Below are positions 8,405-16,965 of a stretch of DNA of 64,000 nt, piece after piece (position 1 is the first letter of the stretch; each line of letters opens with the position of its first letter). Origin of the DNA: Ralstonia pickettii (GTDB taxonomy: Bacteria; Pseudomonadota; Gammaproteobacteria; Burkholderiales; Burkholderiaceae); contig NZ_CP104381.1 of assembly GCF_030582395.1 (NCBI RefSeq), positions 3,162,001 through 3,226,000 of the forward strand. Reading direction: 5' to 3'. Position numbers and translations under genes: made by a program. Below the pieces are notes generated by a model. That model worked only from the letters and a program-made list of their open reading frames with translations. It made no database searches and was not told the DNA's origin.

Positions 8405-8989
8405 GTGCCGACTTACACGCTGCGGGCGCCGGTTTCGGCCGAGCTGGACATCAAGAAAAGCCGCTTTATCGGATTGGCCGTTCCGGTGGAAGACCGGGCC
8501 GCCGCCATGGACGTCATTGCACGCCTGCGCGCGGAGCACCCCGCTGCCACTCACGTCTGCTGGGCGCTCCTTGCGGGCGGCCAGTCCGGCATGTCCGATG
8601 ACGGCGAGCCCTCCGGCACCGCCGGTCGCCCCATCCTGGAAGTGCTGCGCCATCACGATCTGGACGCCACGCTGGGCGCCGTGGTGCGCTACTTCGGCGG
8701 GGTCAAGCTCGGCGCGGGCGGCCTTGTGCGCGCCTACACCGATGCCATTGCCACTGCGCTCATGCACGCCGAACGCGTGGAGCGCATCGCCAGCACCACG
8801 CTGACCCTCGCCACCGATTACGCCGATGAGGCGCGCATCCGCCGCTGGATCGACGATGGCGCCTACACGCTCGTCGATGCTGCGTACGATGCGGGCGTCA
8901 CGCTGACGGTGCGGTTGCCGGTGACGGACGAGGCGGCTGCACGGAACACGCTGCGCGATCTGACGCAAGGGCGTGTGGCGATTAGCTAG
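8405..8989 (+). CDS. IMPACT/YigZ-family protein
   Basis: The protein is 194 residues with a GTG start at 8405, 6 nt after the GntR stop. The first domain has the family pattern: KKSRFIGLAVPV, a histidine in AATHVCWALLAGG, then SDDGEPSGTAGRPILEVLRH and VRYFGGVKLGAGGLVRAY. The second is a small ferredoxin-like domain. YigZ relatives are linked to translation control and nucleic-acid binding, but their biochemical role in bacteria is poorly defined. It is co-directional with the GntR gene and convergent with the secreted protein at 8992. The family is clear; the function is not. Confidence 0.88.
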   Translation: MPTYTLRAPVSAELDIKKSRFIGLAVPVEDRAAAMDVIARLRAEHPAATHVCWALLAGGQSGMSDDGEPSGTAGRPILEVLRHHDLDATLGAVVRYFGGVKLGAGGLVRAYTDAIATALMHAERVERIASTTLTLATDYADEARIRRWIDDGAYTLVDAAYDAGVTLTVRLPVTDEAAARNTLRDLTQGRVAIS

Positions 8990-8991
8990 GC

Positions 8992-9441
8992 TTATCGCTG
9001 CGGAGCGGCGGGCGCGGAGCCTGGGCAACACGGGTTCCGGCAGTCCGGCTGGAAAACGACGTAGGCGGCTGTCGGCATGTGGGGAGCGGCCCCCTCGCGC
9101 TCCACGGCACGCAGATGTGTATCGGCTTCGGACGACTCGACTTTGTCGCCCTCGATTCCGACGGCGTCCAGCACGGCCTGGAGGCTTTTGAGGCGCAGCA
9201 CAGCCAGCTCTGGGTCGGGAGCAGGCTCGGACGCCTCCTGCAGGCGCACCCGGTACTTGCCGCCGCTGCGAAAATCGTCTTTGAGCTGCGAATCCCATTC
9301 CGCCAGTTTCAGGATTTCGGTGGTCGGCAGCGCAGACTCGCCAGGCGAGAACACCAGCGGATGCTCAAGCCCGGTCAGATCGCAGGCCACGGCCGAGGTG
9401 CTGAGCATGAGCGCGCCGACAACTGCAGTTCTGGGTAGCAT
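8992..9441 (-). CDS. Secreted protein of unknown function
   Basis: The protein is 149 residues from ATG 9441; the longer frame to 9489 adds 16 residues without similarity. Residues 1-19 form a signal peptide ending S-A-V-A, with cleavage before CDLTGLEHPLVF. The mature part is about 130 residues. SLQAVLDAVGIEGDKVESSE suggests an OmpA-like sub-domain (a helix that ranks positions and a stress-bearing loop), but the match is faint. Three or more cysteines sit near the C-terminus (CRNPCCPG). It is probably periplasmic. It converges on the IMPACT gene with a 2-nt gap. No function can be given. Confidence 0.6.
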   Translation of the reverse strand: MLPRTAVVGALMLSTSAVACDLTGLEHPLVFSPGESALPTTEILKLAEWDSQLKDDFRSGGKYRVRLQEASEPAPDPELAVLRLKSLQAVLDAVGIEGDKVESSEADTHLRAVEREGAAPHMPTAAYVVFQPDCRNPCCPGSAPAAPQR

Positions 9442-9519
9442 CTTCAGTCTCCGGCATTGAGGGCGCCACCGCGATGCGCCTGATGACAAGTGTAGGAACC
9501 GTCATCCATTTCCGCACGC

Positions 9520-10431
9520 TCAACCCGTTCGCGACCAATACCCCGCCTGCCCGTACACGGTCTTCAGATGCTCGATAAAGAACCGGATCTTTGCCGGCAC
9601 CGGCCGCTGCTGCGGGTACACGGCGAGGATGTCGTAGTCGGGCAGCGCGTAGTCGCCCAGCACCGTCATCAGCGCCCCGGATTCCAGCTCGGGCTGGATC
9701 TCCCACGTTGAGCGCCAGCCCAGGCCGAGGCCTTCGCCCATCCAGCGGTGCAGCAGTTCACCATCGTTGCAGTCGAGGTTTCCGTTCACCTTTACGGTGA
9801 CGGCCTTGCCGTTCTGCTGGAAATACCAGCCGCGCTGCTGGCCGCCCTGCAGGTTGAAGGCGAGGCAATTGTGGCGCGCGAGATCATCCAGCGTGCGAGG
9901 CACGCCGTGCTTGGAGAAGTACGCGGGCGTGCCGCACACGACGCGCTTGTTCGACGCCAGGCGAATCGCCACGAAGTTCGGATCGATCGCGCCGCCAATA
10001 CGGATGCCTACGTCGTAGCCTTCGCGCACGAGGTCGACCACCCGGTCGGTCAGGTTGAACGAAATGCGCACGTCGGGGTTGGCACGCAGAAAGTCCGGCG
10101 CATGCGGTGCAACGTGCTTGCGGCCAAAGGCGGCCGGCGCCGAAACGATCAGGTGCCCGGTCGCCTTGTGGCGGCCTTCCGCAACCAGCAGCTCCGCGCG
10201 GTCCAGCTCGCCCAGCGCCTTCTTGCACTGTTCCATGAAGACCGCGCCTTGCTCCGTCACCGCAATGCGGCGCGTCGACCGGTGCAGCAGCTTCACGCCC
10301 AGGCGGGCTTCCAGCGCGTTGATGCGGCGTCCGATCATGACGGGCGTCACGTCCTGCGTGAGCGCGGCAGCGGCCATGCTGCCGTGTTCCACCACGGCGA
10401 TGAACGCTTCGATCTGCTTGAGCTTGTCCAT
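9520..10431 (-). CDS. LysR-type regulator divergent from gcl
   Basis: The protein has 303 residues. The N-terminal helix-turn-helix (residues 3-60) reads MDKLKQIEAFIAVVEHGSMA, then RRINALEARLGVKLLHRSTR. The effector domain follows from about 90, with the usual SAPAAFGRKHVAPHAP, a GYDVGIRIG substrate-cleft segment and a late GLGLGWRSTW. It lies 347 bp from gcl on the opposite strand, the classical layout in which a LysR protein autoregulates and activates the divergent operon. Its ligand may be glyoxylate or a glyoxylate-derived acid (inference from position only). Confidence 0.85.
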   Translation of the reverse strand: MDKLKQIEAFIAVVEHGSMAAAALTQDVTPVMIGRRINALEARLGVKLLHRSTRRIAVTEQGAVFMEQCKKALGELDRAELLVAEGRHKATGHLIVSAPAAFGRKHVAPHAPDFLRANPDVRISFNLTDRVVDLVREGYDVGIRIGGAIDPNFVAIRLASNKRVVCGTPAYFSKHGVPRTLDDLARHNCLAFNLQGGQQRGWYFQQNGKAVTVKVNGNLDCNDGELLHRWMGEGLGLGWRSTWEIQPELESGALMTVLGDYALPDYDILAVYPQQRPVPAKIRFFIEHLKTVYGQAGYWSRTG

Positions 10432-10778
10432 TCCATCATTCCAGTTCGCAATGTCTGACCATTTTAGTGAGCATTGCGTACCTGGATTGCGACTTTCTGG
10501 CGCATATCACCTATGACGAATGGCAAAAATGGCGGACGGCCATGTGATCGATGCAAGCGCGTCAGGCCGGTTTTTTGCGTCGCACAAAAACAGCTTCAAA
10601 TGGCCGCAGCATGCGCCTTTTCGGCAGTTTGCGTGCCTCCATATTGGTGCAGCACGCAAAACCATTCGGTATTTTGGGTTAGCAATCAACTGACGAAAGC
10701 TGCGTTTATCCATATCGGCATGCGGGAATAGGATCAGTTCCAACGTATTCCCACCTTCCCCTTCCTGGAGACACCCCC
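10432..10778. promoter_or_regulatory. Divergent LysR/gcl control region
   Basis: This 347-bp gap holds both promoters. At 10571-10590 there is an inverted repeat, TTTTTGCG-TCG-CACAAAAA, with one mismatch, flanked by T and A runs. It could be an operator or a small terminator. I could not single out one LysR T-N11-A site with confidence. A GGAG site precedes gcl at about 10763-10766. Confidence 0.4.
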
Positions 10779-12566
10779 ATGCCGAAGATGAGAGCGATTG
10801 ATGCCGCAGTTGCGGTGATGGAAAAAGAAGGCATCACCACCGCCTTCGGCGTGCCCGGTGCCGCCATCAACCCGTTGTACTCGGCCCTGCGCAAGGCTGG
10901 CAACATTGACCACGTGCTGGCCCGCCACGTTGAAGGCGCCTCGCACATGGCCGAGGGCTACACGCGTGCCGAACCCGGCAACATCGGTGTATGCATCGGC
11001 ACGTCGGGCCCTGCAGGCACCGACATGATCACCGGCCTGTACTCGGCCTGGGCAGACTCGATTCCCATCCTGTGCATCACCGGCCAGGCCCCCCGCGCCC
11101 GCCTCTACAAGGAAGACTTCCAGGCCGTCGACATCGAGTCGATCGCCAAGCCGGTCACCAAGTGGGCCGTCACCGTGCGTGAGCCGGCGCTGGTGCCGCG
11201 CGTGTTCCAGCAGGCGTTCCACCTGATGCGCTCGGGTCGTCCGGGCCCGGTGCTGATCGACCTGCCGTTCGACGTGCAAGTCGCCGAGATTGAATTTGAC
11301 CCCGACACGTACAGCCCGCTGCCGGTCTACAAGCCCGCGGCCACGCGTGCCCAAGCCGAGCGTGCCATCGAGATGCTGTGCCAGGCCGAGCGCCCGCTGC
11401 TGGTGTGCGGCGGCGGCGTGATCAACGCCGATGCGGCCAAGCTGATGGTCGAGTTTGCCGAGCTGGTGAACGTGCCCGTCGTCCCGACCCTGATGGGCTG
11501 GGGCGTGCTCGCCGACGACCACCCGCTCAACGCCGGCATGGTCGGCCTGCAGACGTCGCACCGCTACGGCAACGCCACGCTGCTGGCTTCGGACTTCGTG
11601 TTCGGCATCGGCAACCGCTGGGCCAATCGTCACACGGGCAGCGTCGACGTCTACACCAAGGGCCGCAAGTTCATTCACGTCGATATCGAACCGACCCAGA
11701 TCGGCCGCGTGTTCGGCCCGGACCTGGGCATCGTCTCGGACGCCAAGGCGGCACTGGAGAAGTTCATTGAAGTCGCGCGTGAGCTGAAGGCCGCCGGCAA
11801 GCTGCCGTGCCGCAAGAGTTGGAACGCCGACGTTCAGAAGCGCAAGCGCACGATGCTGCGTCGTTCGGACTTCGACAACGTGCCCATCAAGCCGCAGCGC
11901 GTGTACCGCGAGATGAACCAGTACTTCCCGCAGAAGGGGGAAAACTCGGTGCGTTACGTGAGCACGATCGGCCTGTCGCAGATCGCTGCCGCGCAGTTCC
12001 TGTCGGTCAACCAGCCGCGCCACTGGATCAACTGCGGCCAGGCAGGCCCGCTGGGCTGGACCATTCCCGCCGCCATCGGCGTGAAGGTGGCTTCGCCCAA
12101 CAGCGACGTGGTCGCCATCTCGGGTGACTACGACTTCCAGTTCATGATCGAAGAGATGGCGGTGGCCGCGCAGTTCAAGGTGCCGTACATCCACGTGGTG
12201 GTGAACAACTCGTACCTGGGCCTGATCCGCCAGGCACAGCGCAACTTCGACATGGACTACTGCGTCCAGCTCGCCTTCGACAACGTCAATGCGCCCGAGC
12301 TGAACGGCTACGGCGTCGACCACGTGAAGGTGGTCGAAGGCCTGGGTTGCAAGGCGATCCGCGTATTCAAGCCCGAAGACATCGAACCCGCCTTTGCGCA
12401 GGCCCGCCTGCTGATGGCCGAGTTCTCGGTGCCGGTGATGGTGGAGGTGATTCTCGAGCGCGTGACCAACATCGCGATGGGCACCGAGATCGACAACGTG
12501 GTCGAGTTTGAAGATGTGCTCGACCTGGAAGACACCCTCACGGAAGCCGAAGGCGTCACCGCATAA
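10779..12566 (+). CDS. gcl: Glyoxylate carboligase (tartronate-semialdehyde synthase)
   Basis: The protein has 595 residues with the three domains of thiamine-diphosphate enzymes. The PYR domain contains [14 protein letters not shown], in which position 51 is Val. Known Gcl enzymes have Val there where other family members have the catalytic Glu, so this separates it from acetolactate synthase. The central FAD-binding domain lies at about 190-330. The PP domain has the metal motif [14 protein letters not shown] followed by [12 protein letters not shown]. It condenses two glyoxylates to tartronate semialdehyde and CO2 in the cytoplasm. The length matches E. coli Gcl. It leads gcl-hyi-(repeat)-glxR-glycerate kinase-(repeat)-pyk. 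Confidence 0.97.
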   Translation: MPKMRAIDAAVAVMEKEGITTAFGVPGAAINPLYSALRKAGNIDHVLARHVEGASHMAEGYTRAEPGNIGVCIGTSGPAGTDMITGLYSAWADSIPILCITGQAPRARLYKEDFQAVDIESIAKPVTKWAVTVREPALVPRVFQQAFHLMRSGRPGPVLIDLPFDVQVAEIEFDPDTYSPLPVYKPAATRAQAERAIEMLCQAERPLLVCGGGVINADAAKLMVEFAELVNVPVVPTLMGWGVLADDHPLNAGMVGLQTSHRYGNATLLASDFVFGIGNRWANRHTGSVDVYTKGRKFIHVDIEPTQIGRVFGPDLGIVSDAKAALEKFIEVARELKAAGKLPCRKSWNADVQKRKRTMLRRSDFDNVPIKPQRVYREMNQYFPQKGENSVRYVSTIGLSQIAAAQFLSVNQPRHWINCGQAGPLGWTIPAAIGVKVASPNSDVVAISGDYDFQFMIEEMAVAAQFKVPYIHVVVNNSYLGLIRQAQRNFDMDYCVQLAFDNVNAPELNGYGVDHVKVVEGLGCKAIRVFKPEDIEPAFAQARLLMAEFSVPVMVEVILERVTNIAMGTEIDNVVEFEDVLDLEDTLTEAEGVTA

Positions 12567-12609
12567 AGACGGCGCGTCCCTCCCTCACCGTCCGATACAA
12601 GGAGAAACC

Positions 12610-13392
12610 ATGACAAAGCTGGCAGCCAACCTGACCATGCTCTTCAACGAGCAGGCCTTCCTTGACCGCTTCGAAGCCGCCGCCCGTGCGGGCTTCCGCG
12701 GCGTGGAGTTCCTGTTTCCCTACGCGTTCCACGCCGACCAGATTGCCGATCGCCTGAACCGCTTCCAGCTCGACCTGGTCCTGCACAACCTGCCGGCCGG
12801 CAACTGGGACGGCGGCGAGCGCGGCATCGCCATCCTGCCGGACCGCGTGGGCGAGTTTCAAGACGGCGTGGGCGATGCCATCAAGTACGCCAAGGTTCTC
12901 GGCGTGAAACAGCTCAATTGCCTGGTGGGCATTCGCCCCGAAGGCGTGAGCGAAGACGCCGCACGCAAGACGCTGGTGGACAACCTCAAGTTTGCGGCGA
13001 AGGCACTGAAGGCCGAGAAGATCGATCTGCTGATCGAGCCGATCAACACGTTTGATATTCCCGGCTTCTATCTGAACCGCACGCAACAGGCGCTGGATCT
13101 GATTACAGACGTGGATGCGTCCAACCTGTACGTGCAGTACGACATCTATCACATGCAACGGATGGAAGGCGAAGTGGCGAACACGCTGAAGCGCCATCTG
13201 GACAAGATCAAGCATGTGCAGTTGGCGGACAACCCTGGGCGCAATGAGCCGGGGACTGGGGAGATCAACTATCAGTTCTTGTTCCGTTGGTTGGATGAGA
13301 TTGGGTACACGGGGTGGGTTGGGTGTGAGTACAAGCCCAAGGCAGGGACCGTTGAAGGCCTTGGCTGGCGGGCTGCTCACAACGTTGCTTGA
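12610..13392 (+). CDS. hyi: Hydroxypyruvate isomerase
   Basis: The protein is 260 residues from ATG 12610, behind AAGGAG and 43 nt after gcl. It is a TIM-barrel sugar isomerase with FLFPYAFHADQIADRL, the metal-ligand strand LLIEPINTFDIPGFYLN (Glu), VQYDIYHMQRMEGE (Asp and His) and HVQLADNPGRNEPGTGEINY. The enzyme interconverts hydroxypyruvate and tartronate semialdehyde, linking Gcl to GlxR. The last 150 bases use G- and T-ending codons (GGG, GTT, TTG, ATT) unlike the C/G-ending codons elsewhere in the gene. This change coincides with the approach to palindrome A, 28 nt after the stop. Confidence 0.93.
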   Translation: MTKLAANLTMLFNEQAFLDRFEAAARAGFRGVEFLFPYAFHADQIADRLNRFQLDLVLHNLPAGNWDGGERGIAILPDRVGEFQDGVGDAIKYAKVLGVKQLNCLVGIRPEGVSEDAARKTLVDNLKFAAKALKAEKIDLLIEPINTFDIPGFYLNRTQQALDLITDVDASNLYVQYDIYHMQRMEGEVANTLKRHLDKIKHVQLADNPGRNEPGTGEINYQFLFRWLDEIGYTGWVGCEYKPKAGTVEGLGWRAAHNVA

Positions 13393-13420
13393 TTTTTTGT
13401 TTGCCTTGTTCCGGCGGGGC

Positions 13421-13966
13421 GGTTCATCCCTTGTTTCATCCCCTGCCGGGGCTGACTCACTTTCTTTGTCTTGCCAAAGAAAGTAAGCAAAGAAAGGCGC
13501 GCCCGAGATGGCGAAAGACTCCTTGAATTTCTGTCGCAGAGAGGGAGTGCAGGCAACTCGCTTCGCTCAAACAGGCCTGCACTCTTTTTCCTCTCTGCAA
13601 CAGAAATTCAAGGCGCCATCTAGGGCAGGAACGTCAACGGCCAAACCATCGGCCACGACTGCAGCACGAACCAGCAGCACAACGCGAAGCAAAGCGAGCA
13701 ACACCGCAACGAACAAGAGCCACCTAGGTCAGCACACAGATTGTGTGGCCGTACCTTGCCTTAGATGGCGCCTTGAATTTGTGTAAGCGGGCGGAACAAA
13801 GATGGGGAACTGTCTGAGCGCAGCGAGTTTTCCCCGTCTCCGCCCGGTTACACAAATTCAAGGAAGGGGTCGCCATCTCGGGCGCGCCTTTCTTTGCTTA
13901 CTTTCTTTGGCAAGACAAAGAAAGTGAGTCGCCCCCGGCAGGGGGTGAAAGAGAGATGAACCACCA
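13421..13966. repeat. Composite palindromic element, copy A (about 546 bp)
   Basis: The outer arms 13434-13514 and 13870-13950 are inverted repeats of 81 nt that differ at only a few bases. Each contains the small dyad ACTTTCTTTG-TCTTGC-CAAAGAAAGT. Hairpin 1 (13521-13613) has stems CCTTGAATTTCTGT/ACAGAAATTCAAGG, GCAGAGAGG/CCTCTCTGC and AGTGCAGGC/GCCTGCACT. Its loop carries ACTCGCTTCGCTC. Hairpin 2 (13771-13863) is a relative of hairpin 1 in inverted orientation. A centre of about 155 bp bounded by GGCGCCATCTAGG and AGATGGCGCC separates them. Flanks: 13321-13420 G36 T27 C23 A14; 13971-14070 C36 A31 G18 T15. It contains no gene; open frames here are chance. Confidence 0.9.
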
Positions 13967-14018
13967 AGGTTCAAACAAGCAAACCACCAACACATCCAAA
14001 CCAAGGAGATCCCTCACC

Positions 14019-14933
14019 ATGGCAACCGCAACTCTGAACCTCGGTTTCATCGGCCTCGGCATCATGGGCGCCCCCATGGCAGGTCACCTGCGCGCAGCAG
14101 GCCACACGCTGTTCGTGCACGACGTCAACCCGGCACCCGCCGCGCTGGTGGAAGCCGGCGTGACGGTCTGCACGAGCGCGGAAGAAGTCGCCAAGCGTGC
14201 CGACATCATCTTCATCATGGTGCCGGACACCCCGCACGTTGAAGCCGTGCTGTTCAGCGAGAAGGGCGTCGCCAAGGCGCTGAAGGACGCCGGCAAGGAT
14301 GCTGCAGCCGGCAAGATCGTGGTCGACATGAGTTCGATCTCGCCGATTGCGACGAAGGACTTTGCTGCCCGCATCAACAAGACCGGCGCGCAATACCTGG
14401 ACGCTCCGGTGTCGGGTGGCGAAGTGGGCGCGAAGGCCGCATCGCTGACGATCATGGTGGGCGGTGAGCAGGCTGCGTTCGACCGCGTTGCTCCGCTGTT
14501 CAACCTGATGGGCAAGAACATCACGCTGGTCGGCGGCAACGGTGACGGCCAGACCACCAAGGTGGCCAACCAGATCATCGTGGCACTGAACATCCAGGCC
14601 GTGTCGGAAGCGCTGCTGTTCGCATCGAAGGCGGGTGCCGATCCCGCAAAGGTACGTCAGGCACTGATGGGCGGCTTCGCTGCGTCGCGCATTCTTGAAG
14701 TGCACGGCGAGCGCATGGTGAAGCGCACGTTCGACCCGGGCTTCCGCATCGAGCTGCACCAGAAGGACTTGAACCTGGCCCTGCAGGGCGCCAAGACGCT
14801 GGGCGTGGCCCTGCCGAACACGGCCACCGCGCAGGAGCTGTTCAACACCTGCGCCGCCAACGGCATGGGCAAGCAAGATCATTCGGCCCTGTGCCGCGCG
14901 ATCGAGATCATGTCGAACCACGACATCGCCTGA
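14019..14933 (+). CDS. glxR: Tartronate semialdehyde (2-hydroxy-3-oxopropionate) reductase
   Basis: The protein is 304 residues from ATG 14019 behind AAGGAGAT; the longer frame starts inside repeat sequence. It belongs to the beta-hydroxyacid dehydrogenase family: the Rossmann motif GFIGLGIMGAPMAGHL at residues 9-24, the substrate motif DAPVSGGEVGAKAASL near 120-136, the catalytic lysine segment GDGQTTKVANQI near 170, and the C-terminal KDLNLAL helix. It reduces tartronate semialdehyde to D-glycerate with NAD(P)H. It follows hyi across palindrome A, so transcription either reads through the element or starts in the 50 bp after it. Confidence 0.93.
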   Translation: MATATLNLGFIGLGIMGAPMAGHLRAAGHTLFVHDVNPAPAALVEAGVTVCTSAEEVAKRADIIFIMVPDTPHVEAVLFSEKGVAKALKDAGKDAAAGKIVVDMSSISPIATKDFAARINKTGAQYLDAPVSGGEVGAKAASLTIMVGGEQAAFDRVAPLFNLMGKNITLVGGNGDGQTTKVANQIIVALNIQAVSEALLFASKAGADPAKVRQALMGGFAASRILEVHGERMVKRTFDPGFRIELHQKDLNLALQGAKTLGVALPNTATAQELFNTCAANGMGKQDHSALCRAIEIMSNHDIA

Positions 14934-15009
14934 ATGCGCGTGTAAGTTGTGTGCACTGTCGCGGCCCTCGGGCGGCGGCAGTCTTTTTGCTGTCTCCCCG
15001 CTTTCTGCC

Positions 15010-16329
15010 ATGCACCACGACCAGTCTGCCCAGGCCGCCCTGCGCGCTGCCCTGCCCAATCCGTCGCCGCGCGCGTTGCTGCACGGCCTGTTTGATACTG
15101 CGGTGGCTGCGGTCAGCGCTGCGCAATGCCTGCCGGCATTCCTGCCTGAACCGCCGCGTGGCCGCACCATCGTCATCGGCGCCGGCAAGGGCGCAGCGGC
15201 CATGGCCGAGGCGGTGGAGCAGCACTGGAAGGGCGAGCTGTCTGGCCTGGTCGTCACGCGTTACGGGCACGGCCGCGCGCCTGGCATGCAAGGCCGTATC
15301 GAAGTGGTGGAAGCCTCGCACCCGGTGCCCGATGCAGCCGGCCAACGCGCTGCGCAACGTATGGTCGGCCTGCTCGAAGGTTTGACGGAAGACGACCTCG
15401 TGCTGTGCCTGATCTCGGGCGGTGGCTCGGCCCTTCTGGCTGCACCGGCGGAGGGCCTGACGCTGGCCGACAAGCAGTCCGTCAACCGCGCGCTGCTCAA
15501 AAGCGGCGCGAGCATCGGCGAGATGAACTGCGTGCGCAAGCACCTGTCGTCGATCAAGGGCGGGCGCCTGGCGCTGGCATGCGCACCGGCACGCGTCGAG
15601 ACGCTGCTGATCTCCGATATTCCAGGCGACGACCCGACGCTCATCGCCAGCGGCCCGACGCTGCCCGACGCCACCACCTGCGCGGATGCGCTGGCCGTGA
15701 TCGACAAGTACGGCATCGACGTGCCCGAAGCGGTGCGCCGTCATCTGGAAACCGGCGCGGGCGAGACGCCCAAACCCGGCGATGCACGTTTCGAAGGCCA
15801 TCGCAGTCACGTCATCGCGACGGCTCAGCACGCACTGGAGGCGGCGGCCGCACAGGCACGCGCACTCGGTTATGAGGCCCACATCCTGTCGGACAGCATT
15901 GAAGGCGAAGCACGCGATGTGGCAGAAGTCCACGCCGGCATCGTGCGGCAGATCGTGGCGCGCAATCAGCCGTTCACCAAGCCGTGCGTGATTCTGTCGG
16001 GTGGTGAAACCACGGTGACGGTGCGCGGCAATGGGCGCGGCGGACGCAATGCCGAGTTCTTGCTGGCGCTGGGCGTGGCGTTGGATGGTTTGCCGGGTGT
16101 GCATGCGATTGCTTGCGATACCGATGGCATCGATGGGTCTGAAGACAACGCTGGTGCGATCTTGACGCCGGATAGTCTGGCGCGTGCTGAAGCGCTTGGG
16201 TTGCGGGCTAAGCAACTGCTCGACAACAACGATGGGTATGGGTTTTTTGATGCGCTTGGGGATTTGATTGTGACTGGGCCTACGCGGACGAATGTGAATG
16301 ATTTTCGGGCGATTTTGATTACTGGCTAA
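15010..16329 (+). CDS. ttuD: Glycerate 2-kinase (TtuD/GckA type, MOFRL domain)
   Basis: The protein is 439 residues from ATG 15010, 76 nt after glxR; the open frame begins earlier without similarity. The N-terminal DUF4147 domain has VIGAGKGAAAMAEAV, VLCLISGGGSALL (phosphate-binding loop) and KHLSSIKGGRLA. The C-terminal MOFRL domain has LSGGETTVTVRGNGRGGRNA and IACDTDGIDGSEDNAGA. Such kinases phosphorylate D-glycerate at C2 with ATP, giving 2-phosphoglycerate. From about 16080 the codons shift sharply to G/T-ending forms, and 16261-16360 counts G37 T34 A18 C11. This is the approach to palindrome B, 35 nt after the stop. Confidence 0.93.
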   Translation: MHHDQSAQAALRAALPNPSPRALLHGLFDTAVAAVSAAQCLPAFLPEPPRGRTIVIGAGKGAAAMAEAVEQHWKGELSGLVVTRYGHGRAPGMQGRIEVVEASHPVPDAAGQRAAQRMVGLLEGLTEDDLVLCLISGGGSALLAAPAEGLTLADKQSVNRALLKSGASIGEMNCVRKHLSSIKGGRLALACAPARVETLLISDIPGDDPTLIASGPTLPDATTCADALAVIDKYGIDVPEAVRRHLETGAGETPKPGDARFEGHRSHVIATAQHALEAAAAQARALGYEAHILSDSIEGEARDVAEVHAGIVRQIVARNQPFTKPCVILSGGETTVTVRGNGRGGRNAEFLLALGVALDGLPGVHAIACDTDGIDGSEDNAGAILTPDSLARAEALGLRAKQLLDNNDGYGFFDALGDLIVTGPTRTNVNDFRAILITG

Positions 16330-16364
16330 TTTTGGGCGAGGGGTGGATTGGGGGTTTTAGTTTT

Positions 16365-16918
16365 GTGGTTCATCCCTTGTTTCATCCCCTGCCGGGGCTG
16401 ACTCACTTTTCTTTGTCTTGCCAAAGAAAAGTAAGCAAAAGAAAGGCGCGCCCGAGATGGCGAAAGACTCCTTGAATTTATGTCGCAGGGAGGGAGGAGA
16501 GGCAAACTCGCTTCGCTCAAACAGGCCTGCACTCTTTTTCCTCCCTGCAACAGAAATTCAAGGCGCCATCTAGGGCTCCAACGGCCAAACAATCGGAGCA
16601 CGACTGCAGCAGGAACCAGCAGCACAACGCGAAGCAAACCGAGCAGCAACAGCAACAGCAACAAACAAGAGCCTCCAGGTGAGCACACAGATTGTGTGGC
16701 CGTACCCTGCCCTAGATGGCGCCTTGAATTTGTGTAAGCGGGCGGAACAAAGACGGGGAACTGTCTGAGCGCAGCGAGTTTTCCCCGTCTCCGCCCGGTT
16801 ACACAAATTCAAGGAAGGGGTCGCCATCTCGGGCGCGCCTTTCTTTGCTTACTTTCTTTGGCAAGACAAAGAAAGTGAGTCGCCCCCGGCAGGGGGTGAA
16901 AGGGAGATGGACCATCAA
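16365..16918. repeat. Composite palindromic element, copy B (about 554 bp)
   Basis: The outer arms are 16380-16463 and 16821-16901, followed inward by two hairpins (about 16469-16562 and 16722-16814). The centre is closely related to copy A: both share GCACACAGATTGTGTGGCCG and a stretch rich in CAGCA. In hairpin 1 the inner stem is imperfect: AGGAGAGGC faces GCCTGCACTC, as if the two sides came from different copies. Hairpin 2 is intact with GACGGGGAA facing TTCCCCGTC. The left edge lies 35 nt after the glycerate kinase stop, and pyk starts 47 nt after the right edge. Right flank 16921-17020: C44 A26 G21 T9. Confidence 0.9.
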
Positions 16919-16965
16919 GGTCCGCAAACGCAGCAAGCAATAGCCAGCCACCGGAGCCATCAACG

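Noticed and set aside
10734..12323. A 529-codon frame antisense to gcl
   Set aside because: His/Val/Arg-rich shadow of gcl with no recognisable domain.
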